Shown here: piece after piece, positions 15,692 through 24,022 of the stretch
How positions within the stretch are numbered: position 1 is the first letter of the stretch
Layout: each line of letters starts with the position of its first letter
Source: Centipeda artemidis DSM 19719
GTDB taxonomy: Bacteria; Bacillota; Negativicutes; Selenomonadales; Selenomonadaceae
Reading direction: 5' to 3'
Length of the DNA stretch: 64,000 nt
Assembly: GCF_000426665.1 (NCBI RefSeq)
Contig: NZ_AUFU01000011.1
Coordinates: 1 to 64,000 of the forward strand
Made by a program: the position numbers and the translations under genes
Notes under the pieces: model-generated
Told to the model about the DNA's origin: nothing
Database searches by the model: none
The model's input: the letters and a program-made list of their open reading frames with translations, nothing else

Positions 15692-17809
15692 ATGCAGGAC
15701 GGATTCACCATATTTTGGCAAAACAACAACCGCGCGCGGGCCCTCTTCGACGATCTCGTCGCGCGCATACATCGGAATGCCTACGACGACGACTACCTCG
15801 CCGTGCTGGACGCGTACCAAGCGGAATCACCGGACAGTGCGCATTTCTACATCCTCGCGGCGCACTACCTGACGGCACACGGCGCATATGAGTCGGCGCT
15901 CCCGCTCGCCGAGCGCGCCTATCGCCTGCGCCCGGTCGGCTATGCGGTGTGGAATCTCCTTACCGAGATCTACGAGCATCTAGGCCGTCCGCTTGACGCG
16001 CTCACGATGCGCGGCTATAGTTACGGTATTTACAAGACGCCCGAACCGCGCATCGATGATCTGCCGCCGGAGCTCCTCCATGAGGGACTGAATCGGCTCT
16101 CCGTCGCGATGAGCGAGGGCAAGGTCGCCCCCGTCCTCACCTGCCGCGCCGTCATAGAGGACGGGCAGCTCTCCTTCCGAGACGATCTCTTCGTCGGCGA
16201 GGAACTACCGCTCACGATGCCCGAAGGCAGCGCGCGGTTTTGGGTCGGCTGCTATGGCGAGAACCGCTTTCTCTCGGAAAAGGGCTTCATGCTCGAAGAA
16301 CTCCGCCGGAGCGCGCGGTTCAAAAACTGCGGACATCACGATTTTGTCCTCGATCTGCAAAAGGCGCGCGAGGTGCGCGGCACGACAGAGATCGATGTGC
16401 CGGAGGGACGCGAAGCGCTCATTGCGATCGCCGGCACGGAGCTGTCACAGGAATTATCGTTTCAAACGGAAACCGTCGACGATCATACCTATCTCGGCAA
16501 GTGGGCGTTCAGCTATTTCCGGCTCAGCGAAAAGACGACGCTGCATGTGGACGAATCCGCCCCCTATGTCCTCGGCACGCCCATCCTTCTCGGACACAGC
16601 CCGCGCCGCAAAAAACTCGTGCTGAACATTCTCGTGGACGGTCTCTCGTGGCCGGTCATGCGCACGCGGTTCACGGAATATATGCCGCGCATCGCGGAGT
16701 TTTTCTCGCGCGGCGTCATCTTTGACGATCATTTTTCCACCTCGGAGTTCACCTACCCCGCGCTCGCCGCCATCGAGACGGGGCGTTATCCGACGCATAC
16801 GCAGGTGTTCAGCGAAGAGGACAGTCACGAGCTGCCGCTCGATATGACGACGCTCTCGGAGTGCATGAAGGATCTCGGCTATTACTGCGCCGCCCCGATG
16901 GCGAGCGGCTACTCCATGTACTGCGGGGCGATGCGCGGCTACGACCGCATCGTCGCGACCTCGTGGGATCTGCCTGCCTTTGACGGCGCGGAGCGCACGA
17001 TCCGCCATCTCGAAGCCTTTGGCGAGACAGATCAATTCCTCTTCCTGCATGTGATGGATGTGCACCCTTACGCTGCAAAAGGGTTCAAATTCGCCACATC
17101 GGTGGAGACGCGCCTGCCTCTGGCGCGGCGTCTCCTCGGCGCACAGGGTACGGAGGCGAGCGTGCGCCTGCCGAATTTTGAAATCTACCGCGCGCAGTTC
17201 CTGGAGGGAGCGCGATATGTCGACCGCAGTGTCGGCGTCCTGCTCGACTACATCCGGACGCACTACGACGAGGACGAATACATCGTGAATCTCTACTCGG
17301 ATCACGGCGTCTCGATCTTTAGTCCAAACGCGGACGGCGCCGTTGACATCATGGGGCCCTACTCCACGGGCGCGTCATGGATGATGCGCGGTGCGGGCGT
17401 CCCTGCGGCGGGCGTCGCCCATGAGCTGACGAGCAGTGTGGACATATACGCTGCCCTCGGGCATCTGTGCGGCTTTCCCGTCGCCCCCGATGTCGACAGC
17501 AATCTCCCCGCGGTGTTCGGCGGACGGGAACGGGAGGCGGTCTACAGCATCTCCCGCTATCCCGGGCAGACGCTCAAGGTCGCCGTGCGGTCAAAGACGC
17601 ATACGCTGCGTCTTGAGACAGACGAAGTCGTAGCAAAAGACGGGACGGTCGATCTCGGCGGGGCATATCCCGACATCTTCCCGCGCGCCCATGAGGCGGA
17701 GCCGGGGTACGCCGTTGACAGCGCGGAGCTGAGGGCGTTCTTTTATCCGCGGGCAAGAACCTTCTTACGAGAGGTTGCAAACAACGGCGAGTATTTCCCA
17801 CATCCGTAA
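15692..17809 (+). CDS. TPR / alkaline-phosphatase-superfamily protein B1
   Basis: 705 aa paralogue of the preceding gene, 15 bp after it. It has the same order: TPR-like N-terminus (MQDGFTIFWQNNNRARALFDDL), linker, then the phosphatase-fold domain with LNILVDGLSW, SEFTYPALAAIETGRYP (Thr nucleophile), LHVMDVHPY, YSDHG. The A-type THAAWMM becomes STGASWMMRG, so the last metal-binding His is missing while MDVH is intact. It is most similar to the fourth paralogue (20534-22660), sharing the C-terminal PGQT-KLAVRSKTH and a NGE-FP ending. No signal peptide. Confidence 0.75.
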   Translation: MQDGFTIFWQNNNRARALFDDLVARIHRNAYDDDYLAVLDAYQAESPDSAHFYILAAHYLTAHGAYESALPLAERAYRLRPVGYAVWNLLTEIYEHLGRPLDALTMRGYSYGIYKTPEPRIDDLPPELLHEGLNRLSVAMSEGKVAPVLTCRAVIEDGQLSFRDDLFVGEELPLTMPEGSARFWVGCYGENRFLSEKGFMLEELRRSARFKNCGHHDFVLDLQKAREVRGTTEIDVPEGREALIAIAGTELSQELSFQTETVDDHTYLGKWAFSYFRLSEKTTLHVDESAPYVLGTPILLGHSPRRKKLVLNILVDGLSWPVMRTRFTEYMPRIAEFFSRGVIFDDHFSTSEFTYPALAAIETGRYPTHTQVFSEEDSHELPLDMTTLSECMKDLGYYCAAPMASGYSMYCGAMRGYDRIVATSWDLPAFDGAERTIRHLEAFGETDQFLFLHVMDVHPYAAKGFKFATSVETRLPLARRLLGAQGTEASVRLPNFEIYRAQFLEGARYVDRSVGVLLDYIRTHYDEDEYIVNLYSDHGVSIFSPNADGAVDIMGPYSTGASWMMRGAGVPAAGVAHELTSSVDIYAALGHLCGFPVAPDVDSNLPAVFGGREREAVYSISRYPGQTLKVAVRSKTHTLRLETDEVVAKDGTVDLGGAYPDIFPRAHEAEPGYAVDSAELRAFFYPRARTFLREVANNGEYFPHP

Positions 17810-17864
17810 CCATGGTGTAAAGACAAGACCTGCACCCTGCAACCGATAGAAAGGCAGTCTTCCT

Positions 17865-19967
17865 ATGCAGAACGATCTCGCAACATTTTGGCGGCGCAGC
17901 GAGCGCGCGCACGATCTGTTTTACGATCTGCGCGACCGATCGGAGCGCGGCGCCTACGATGAGGAATATCTCGCGCAGCTCGCCGCGTACCGTGCGGCGG
18001 GTGGAAACGAGGTGCACGCGGATATCTTTGCCGCGCTCTATCTGCTCGCCGCGGGAGATGCCGAAAATGCCGCCGTCTGCGGGGATCGCGCGTTTCGCCG
18101 TCGGTCGGTGAGCCATGTCGTTTGGGGTATCCTCGCGTGTGCCTATGAGGGGCTGGGACGGTATACGGACGCGCTCGTGATGCAGGCGTACGCGGAGAAT
18201 CTGTTCGGCACGCCGATGCGCCTGACGCTCCCGCCCGCCGCCCTGACGGACGCCCTGCTCGATCGCCTCACTGTCGCGATGGGCAAGGCGAACTATGCGC
18301 CGTTCACGCTCCGGCGCATGTCTTACGACGCAGAAAAGGGGCTGACGGATCGCGCCTCCTGCTTTGCGGGCGAATTTCTGCCGATCGCGCCGCACATCAC
18401 GCCGCCCTACTACGTCGGAGTCTACACGGAGCAGGAGCTGCGCGGGAATAAGGCGTGGCTGCTCAGTCTCATCCGTGATGATGAAAATATCAGCGTCTTT
18501 GGCGCAGGCGATTTTAACTTCGACATCATGCGCGCCGAGCGCGCCCCCGGCAGGGCGGTCATTTCCCCTGCGGAAGGGGAGCAGACAGTTGTCCCGATCC
18601 TCGGGATGCATCCGGCGCAGCCTGTGCATGTCAAGGCGGCAGATGTAGATGCAGAGACGTACCTCTCGCCTGCGACGCCGAGCTTTTTCCGGCTCGACAA
18701 GGAGACGACGTTCTCCTCCGAACACGCCTTCGTCGTCGGCACGCCGATCCGCATCGGCCACGCGCCGCACCGCCGCCGTCTCGTGCTGAATATCTTCGTC
18801 GATGCGCTCCCATGGGCGGTACTGCGCGACCGATTTGAAGAACTCATGCCAAATACCTCCCGTTTTTTCAGCGAGGGGGTGATTTTCGACCGGCATTATT
18901 CGACGGCGGAGTATACATACCCGTCCTTTGCTTCCATCGAGACAGGCATGTATGCGCACCACAGTCAGATTTTCAATGAAAAGATCGCCGTGGAGCTCCC
19001 GCCCGACTACATCACGCTCTCGGAGCGTATGAAGTCGCTCGGCTACGCTACGGCGTCGCTCATGACCGACGGCAACGGCATCTATAACGGGACGATGCGC
19101 GGCTACGACCGGCTCATCATGACGCCTTACCGCATGTTTGCCTACGAGGCGGCAGAGCGCACTGTCCGTCATCTGGACGGTCTGCGTGACGCCGATCACT
19201 TCATCCTGCTCCACCTCATGGATGCGCACCCATGGTCGGAAGCAAGCATGCAACCGTCGACACCGACGCAGACGGGACTTTCGCTCAGGGAACGTCTCTC
19301 CGGGACAAAAAGCAATACGCCGAGCCCCTATCTCGGCGCGACGCCGCTGAACAAGGAGGCGTGCCTCCAAGGAATCCGCAGTACGGATCGCGCGCTCGGG
19401 ATGCTCTTTTCCTACCTAGCGGAGCATTACACGCCCGACGAGTACCTCGTAACGCTCTACTCCGATCACGGTGCATCGGTATTCCGTGACAATGAGACGG
19501 TGGTCGAGCCGCATATGACGCATGCGGCATGGATGATGCGCGGCGTAGGGGTTCCGTGCAGCGTTCATACGGACGAGGTAGTGAGCGGGGTGGACATTTA
19601 CCCGACGCTCGGCGCGCTCTGCGGCTTCCCCGTGGATGAATATGTGGACGGGGTACTTCCGAAAATATTCGGCGGCACGGGTCGCGAGATCGCATTCAGC
19701 AATTCGCTCTTCCCGACGAAGGCATATTATCTCGCGGCGCGTGCGCCGGAGTATTCGATGCGCGTGACGGTAAACAGCGCGGTGGAGGTCGACGGCACGG
19801 CGGATATTGCAGAGGCGCAGGTGCAGTTCTACCCGAGCGCACACGAGGGCGATGAGGCATATGCTATTGACAGCGAAGAACTGCGCGCATTCTTTTATCC
19901 GCGGGTGCGGGAGTTTATGAGGGGGATAGATAATAATGGCGAAATCTTCCCCTTCCCGAGGGCGTGA
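17865..19967 (+). CDS. TPR / alkaline-phosphatase-superfamily protein A2
   Basis: 700 aa, closest to A1; the stretch GGTGREIAFSNSLFPTKAYY is identical in both and their DNA there is nearly identical. This copy keeps every candidate ligand: Asp in LNIFVDALPW, Thr in AEYTYPSFASIETGMY, MDAH in LHLMDAHPW, YSDHG and THAAWMM. It is therefore the most likely active A-type enzyme. RBS AGAAAGG. Its TGA stop (19965-19967) lies inside the outer arm GTGACACGG of R-family copy 4. No signal peptide or membrane helix is seen. Confidence 0.75.
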   Translation: MQNDLATFWRRSERAHDLFYDLRDRSERGAYDEEYLAQLAAYRAAGGNEVHADIFAALYLLAAGDAENAAVCGDRAFRRRSVSHVVWGILACAYEGLGRYTDALVMQAYAENLFGTPMRLTLPPAALTDALLDRLTVAMGKANYAPFTLRRMSYDAEKGLTDRASCFAGEFLPIAPHITPPYYVGVYTEQELRGNKAWLLSLIRDDENISVFGAGDFNFDIMRAERAPGRAVISPAEGEQTVVPILGMHPAQPVHVKAADVDAETYLSPATPSFFRLDKETTFSSEHAFVVGTPIRIGHAPHRRRLVLNIFVDALPWAVLRDRFEELMPNTSRFFSEGVIFDRHYSTAEYTYPSFASIETGMYAHHSQIFNEKIAVELPPDYITLSERMKSLGYATASLMTDGNGIYNGTMRGYDRLIMTPYRMFAYEAAERTVRHLDGLRDADHFILLHLMDAHPWSEASMQPSTPTQTGLSLRERLSGTKSNTPSPYLGATPLNKEACLQGIRSTDRALGMLFSYLAEHYTPDEYLVTLYSDHGASVFRDNETVVEPHMTHAAWMMRGVGVPCSVHTDEVVSGVDIYPTLGALCGFPVDEYVDGVLPKIFGGTGREIAFSNSLFPTKAYYLAARAPEYSMRVTVNSAVEVDGTADIAEAQVQFYPSAHEGDEAYAIDSEELRAFFYPRVREFMRGIDNNGEIFPFPRA

Positions 19968-20087
19968 CACGGGATTTGGGCGCATAGCTGTGTCATATCG
20001 AAAAACACTGCGCTTGACGTAGCTCTTAACTATGCCGGCGCTTGTGTTTTTCTCATTCCTTGCTCTGCATCCAAACTTCCGTGTCAC
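19964..20087 (-). repeat. 124-bp structured repeat, family R copy 4
   Basis: Outer arms GTGACACGG (19964-19972) and CCGTGTCAC (20079-20087) are again exactly complementary although both differ from copy 2. The inner helix is GAAAAACAC/GTGTTTTTC. The first arm contains the stop codon of the upstream gene. A decayed fragment (GACGGGATTTTCGCGCAT) follows at about 20105-20122. Confidence 0.9.
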
Positions 20088-20169
20088 TCAGGTTACGGGC
20101 TAAGACGGGATTTTCGCGCATCGCCGGGTCATTTTCATGCGGCGGTGCGCTACGCCGTCGGAACGTCTC

Positions 20170-20385
20170 GCATCAGGTGTATCGCCGTGTAGTGAGCTGC
20201 GGCGAACGGGTATCTTATCGAAGCTGCGGAGCATTTACCCGTAGGGCGGCGCGGCTCGTTGCCCGTTGATGAGGGGATGTGTTAGAGCGCCGCTTTGCAG
20301 TCCGAAGGACTGTGCGGCGGAACGAACGAGATAATGATACATACCTGCCGCGTCGTTTGCTAAGCAGCGAGAAAGATACCCTGAG
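20170..20385 (+). repeat. Long structured repeat, family L copy 2
   Basis: Matches copy 1 at most positions over about 215 bp, including CATCAGGTGTATCGCCG, GAGCATTTACCCG and GGGGATGTGTTAGA. Its hairpin around 20287-20320 has CGCCGC/GCGGCG outer and GCAGTCC/GGACTGT inner pairs. It separates the A1-B1-A2 block from B2. Confidence 0.7.
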
Positions 20386-20427
20386 ACGCACACAAATCCT
20401 ACGTTTCCCCAAACACTTTCATATCGC

Positions 20428-20500
20428 GCGGCGTTTGCCGCAGCGATTTTTAAGCCCCGCTTTTTCGAGAGGGTAAATGCCAAGCGGCTCCGATAACTTT
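20428..20500 (-). repeat. Family K repeat copy 1
   Basis: GCGGCGTTTGCCGCAGCGAT, then TTTTAAGCCCCGCTTTTT and GTAAATGCCAAGCGGC. On the minus strand this corresponds to the copy at 35052-35120. GCGGC...GCCGC arms could pair. Confidence 0.65.
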
Positions 20501-20533
20501 TCCCTCCGCGTCACGCCTAGAAAGGACACGCCC

Positions 20534-22660
20534 ATGCAAGACGATTTCAATATTTTTTGGCAGAACAACGACTGCGCGCTTGCGCTGTTCGACGATCTTG
20601 TCGCACGCATGGAGCGCGGCGCCTATGACGACGATTACCTCGCGCTCCTGGGCGCCTATCAGGAGGAACGCCCGGACACGGCGCATTTTTACATCTTTGC
20701 GGCGCGGTACCTCGCGGGACACGGCAGATACGACGCCACGCTCCCGCTCGCCGAGCGCGCCTATCGCCTGCGCCCGGTGAACTACGAGGTGTGGAAGCTC
20801 CTCGCGGAAATTTACAGGCACGTCGGCAGATACCTCGACGCCATGACCATGCAGGGCTACGGATATAGCATATACGAGGAGATCAAGCCGCAGATCGAAC
20901 TCCCGTCGCCGGAACTGCTCCCCGAGGCGCTCGATCGGCTCGCCGTCGCGCTCGGTCCCGGCAACTATGCTCCGCTCGCGCCGCACCGCCCGTTCTATCA
21001 TGACGGCGCATTGACGTTCCGCCGCGATGTGTTCGTCGGCGAGATGCTCCCGCTCACGATGCCCGAGGGGAGCGACCGGTTCTATGTCGGATGCTACACG
21101 GAAAATTGTTTTCTCTCGGAAAAGGGCGAGATACTCGCGCAGTATCGTCACGACAATCTCTTCGCTCAATGTTGGCATCATGACTTCGTATTCGATTTCC
21201 AAAAAGCCCGCATGGCACAGGGCAGCGTTCATATCGAGGTGCCGGAGGGGCGCGAAATCATTCTGCCCGTCGCCGGCGCGCACACATGGCACGAATGCCG
21301 CATCGAGACCGCCGCGGATGCGGAGGACGTTCTCCTCGGCAAATGGGCGTTCAGCAATTACCGCCTCAGCGAGAGCGCGACGCTCACCGCAAGCGAGCCC
21401 TTTGCCGTCGGGACGCCCATCCTCCTCGGGCACGATCCGCGCCGCAAAAAACTCGTGTTGAACATCCTCGTCGACGGGCTGTCATGGGCGGCGGCACGGA
21501 TGCGCTTCCCTCACTGTATGCCGCGCATCGCGGAGTTCTTCTCACGCGGCGTCATCTTTGATCAAAATTTCTCCACGTCCGAGCACACGCACCCCGCGCT
21601 CCCCGCGATCGAGACGGGGCGCTATCCGCAGCGCATCCATATCTTCAACGAAAAGGACAGTCACGAACTGCCGCTCGATATACCGACGCTCTCGGAGCAG
21701 ATGAAGGAGCTCGGCTACTACTGCGCAGCCCCGATGGCGAGCGGATTCGGCGTCTACAACGGCGTGATGCGCGGCTACGACCGCATCGTCTCGACCTCGT
21801 GGCGTCTGCCCTCCTACGAGGGCGTCGACCGCACGATCCGGCAGATCGAGGCGTTCGACGAGACGGATCAATTTCTCCTGCTGCATGTGATGGACGTCCA
21901 CCCGTGGGACGGTAAGGATTTTAAGTTCGATCCCACGGTCGAGGCGCATCTGCCGCTCAAAGACCGCAGTGTCGCGCCGGGCAAGGAGCGCACCGCGAGC
22001 GTCCGCCTGCCGCCGACGAAGGTCTACCAAGAGGATTTTTGGGCGAATCTGAGGAATGCGGATCGCTCGATCGGCGCGCTGCTCGCGTACATCGCCGACC
22101 GCTACGACGAGGACGAATATATCGTAAATCTCTACAGCGACCACGGGCTTCCCTGTTTTAGCGCGGAAGATCTCAGTACCTGTCTTGATCTCGCGCGCGA
22201 GATGCAGACGAGCGCGACGTGGATGATGCGCGGGGCGGGCGTGCCGCAGGGCATTGTCGCGGATGAAATGACGAGCATCGTCGATATTTACCCCACCCTC
22301 GGACATCTCTGCGGATTCCCCATGCCGGCGGACATCAACGGGAACCTGCCCGCGGTCTTCGGCGGAAAGGAGCGCGACGTCGTTTACAGTGCGCTGACAT
22401 TCCCCGGGCAGACGTTCAAGCTCGCCGTGCGGTCAAAGACGCACGCGTTTCGTCTCGAGACGCAGGACACGGCGGACGAGGACGGCACGGTGGATTTTCG
22501 CATCGCGCGTACGGGCATCTACCCGCGCGGGCATGAATGGGAGGACGGGTACGAGGCGGACAGCGCGGAGCTGCGCGCGTTCTTCTACCCGCGTGCGCGG
22601 GCGTTTGTGGAGGGATTTGCGAGTAATGGAGAGCTTTTTCCCTCAATGAAGAAGACGTGA
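20534..22660 (+). CDS. TPR / alkaline-phosphatase-superfamily protein B2
   Basis: About 708 aa from ATG 20534. The leader from TCACGC through AGAAAGGACACGCCC to the start codon is almost the same as that of A1. B-type: LNILVDGLSW, SEHTHPALPAIETGRYP (Thr retained), LHVMDVHPW, YSDHG, and TSATWMMRG in place of THAAWMM. The A1-B1 and A2-B2 similarities show that an A-B pair was duplicated, after which repeats invaded the A2-B2 gap. Its TGA stop (22658-22660) is inside an R-family arm GTGACGCGG. Function as for the other three: cytoplasmic phosphatase-fold enzyme of unknown substrate. Confidence 0.75.
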   Translation: MQDDFNIFWQNNDCALALFDDLVARMERGAYDDDYLALLGAYQEERPDTAHFYIFAARYLAGHGRYDATLPLAERAYRLRPVNYEVWKLLAEIYRHVGRYLDAMTMQGYGYSIYEEIKPQIELPSPELLPEALDRLAVALGPGNYAPLAPHRPFYHDGALTFRRDVFVGEMLPLTMPEGSDRFYVGCYTENCFLSEKGEILAQYRHDNLFAQCWHHDFVFDFQKARMAQGSVHIEVPEGREIILPVAGAHTWHECRIETAADAEDVLLGKWAFSNYRLSESATLTASEPFAVGTPILLGHDPRRKKLVLNILVDGLSWAAARMRFPHCMPRIAEFFSRGVIFDQNFSTSEHTHPALPAIETGRYPQRIHIFNEKDSHELPLDIPTLSEQMKELGYYCAAPMASGFGVYNGVMRGYDRIVSTSWRLPSYEGVDRTIRQIEAFDETDQFLLLHVMDVHPWDGKDFKFDPTVEAHLPLKDRSVAPGKERTASVRLPPTKVYQEDFWANLRNADRSIGALLAYIADRYDEDEYIVNLYSDHGLPCFSAEDLSTCLDLAREMQTSATWMMRGAGVPQGIVADEMTSIVDIYPTLGHLCGFPMPADINGNLPAVFGGKERDVVYSALTFPGQTFKLAVRSKTHAFRLETQDTADEDGTVDFRIARTGIYPRGHEWEDGYEADSAELRAFFYPRARAFVEGFASNGELFPSMKKT

Positions 22661-22692
22661 CGCGGGATTTTCGCGCATAGCGGTGTCACCGT
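22657..22692 (-). repeat. Truncated R-family repeat, copy 5
   Basis: GTGACGCGGGATTTTCGCGC and following bases repeat one end of the family and then diverge after GGTGTCACC. The arm contains the stop codon of the upstream gene, as in copy 4. Confidence 0.7.
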
Positions 22693-22725
22693 CGTTGCGC
22701 CGTTATCCTTCGTACCGCGCGTCTT

Positions 22726-22785
22726 TTTCCGCAGCAATTAAGCCCCTCTGTTTTCGCATGGCAAATGCCAAGCGGCTCCGGCAAC
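22726..22785 (-). repeat. Family K repeat copy 2
   Basis: GCAGCAATTAAGCCCCTCTG and GGCAAATGCCAAGCGGCTCC match the copy at 20428-20500. Confidence 0.6.
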
Positions 22786-22827
22786 TTCCCCCCCTGCATC
22801 ACTCTTCAAGAGAAAGGGACATCAACC

Positions 22828-23940
22828 ATGGACGTCAAAGATTTTGTCAACATCCTCGGGGCAGATTTCTTCGCCGGCGTGCCGGACTCAAAGCTCCGGC
22901 CGCTTGTCGATTACCTCGTAGAGAGCTACGGCAGCAATAATGCATCCCACGTGATCGCTGCGAACGAGGGAAACGCTGCGGCGCTCGCGGCGGGCTATCA
23001 TCTCGCAACGGGAAAAACGCCTGTCGTTTATCTCCAGAACAGCGGGCTGGGGAACATCGTCAATCCCCTGCTCTCGCTCCTCGACCGCGCGGTCTACGGC
23101 ATCCCGTGCATCTTCGTCATCGGCTGGCGCGGTGAGCCTGGACTGCACGACGAGCCGCAGCATCTCCTGCAGGGGCGGCTCACCGAGCCGCTCCTCGATA
23201 CGATGGGTGTAACGACACGCATCCTCACGCGGGAGACGACGCCCGCAGAGCTCGCGCGCATGATGGAGGAGGTACGCCCTCATCTCGCGGCGGGCGGACA
23301 GGCAGCATTCCTTGTCCGCGAAGGCGCGCTCACGTATCCAAAGCAGAAATATGAAAACCTCTTTCCCATGCGCCGTGAAGATGCCGTCGCCGAAATCCTC
23401 AATGCTGCAGAAGACGCCGTTATCGTCGCGACAACGGGCAAGACGGGACGCGAGCTCTTCGAGCTGCGTGAGGCGCGCGGCGAGGGTCATGCCCGTGACT
23501 TCCTCACCGTCGGCTCGATGGGACATGCAAGCGCCATTGCCCTCGGCCTCGCCCTTCACCGCCCGCAGCGGCGCGTCATCTGTATCGACGGCGACGGCGC
23601 GGCGCTGATGCATATGGGGGCAATGGCGACCATTGGCGCCATCGCGCCTGAGAATCTTGTCCACATCCTCCTCAACAATGAGGCACACGAATCCGTCGGC
23701 GGCGCGCCGACAGTCGCAGACTCAATGAACTTCCTCCACATCGCCGAAGCCGTCGGCTACCGGCGCGTCCGCAGTGCCGATGATCCCGGCTCGCTCCGCC
23801 GTGCGCTGCAGGATATTCAGGAACACAGGAAACTCACCTTCCTTGAGGTGCGCATCGCCATCGGATCACGCAGCGATCTCGGACGCCCTACAACGACGCC
23901 CGCAGAAAATAAAGCGGCACTAATGCAGACACTGCACTGA
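22828..23940 (+). CDS. ppd: Phosphonopyruvate decarboxylase
   Basis: 370 aa from ATG 22828 (RBS AGAAAGGGA). ThDP enzyme: the N-terminal PYR half holds ASHVIAANEGNAAALAAGYH with the cofactor-activating Glu; the C-terminal half has the ThDP motif GDGAALMHMGAMATIG ... LNNEAHESVGG. The length and the paired SVGGAPT motif fit phosphonopyruvate decarboxylase, which converts phosphonopyruvate to phosphonoacetaldehyde and so pulls the unfavourable PEP mutase reaction. It closes the phosphonate island about 11 kb after pepM. The sulfopyruvate decarboxylase family is related, but pepM in the same cluster settles the call. Confidence 0.92.
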   Translation: MDVKDFVNILGADFFAGVPDSKLRPLVDYLVESYGSNNASHVIAANEGNAAALAAGYHLATGKTPVVYLQNSGLGNIVNPLLSLLDRAVYGIPCIFVIGWRGEPGLHDEPQHLLQGRLTEPLLDTMGVTTRILTRETTPAELARMMEEVRPHLAAGGQAAFLVREGALTYPKQKYENLFPMRREDAVAEILNAAEDAVIVATTGKTGRELFELREARGEGHARDFLTVGSMGHASAIALGLALHRPQRRVICIDGDGAALMHMGAMATIGAIAPENLVHILLNNEAHESVGGAPTVADSMNFLHIAEAVGYRRVRSADDPGSLRRALQDIQEHRKLTFLEVRIAIGSRSDLGRPTTTPAENKAALMQTLH

Positions 23941-23952
23941 TACCGTATATAC

Positions 23953-24000
23953 AATAACAGGGCGACAGCACTTTATTCGTGCTGTCGCCCTGTTATTTTT
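23953..24000 (+). terminator. Intrinsic terminator of the phosphonate island
   Basis: A perfect 19-bp stem: AATAACAGGGCGACAGCAC (23953-23971) with its complement at 23979-23997, loop TTTATTC, then a T run. Confidence 0.92.
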
Positions 24001-24022
24001 ATTGAAGATAGCTAATCCGCGG

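Noticed and set aside
17574-19370. 598-codon frame antisense to the B1 and A2 genes
   Set aside because: It overlaps two well-supported genes, is Arg-rich and matches no family; a shadow of codon bias.
9499-23940. Phosphonate degradation (C-P lyase or phosphonatase) locus
   Set aside because: PEP mutase and phosphonopyruvate decarboxylase are biosynthetic; no phnG-phnM or phnX gene is present. The transaminase works in both directions and does not decide.
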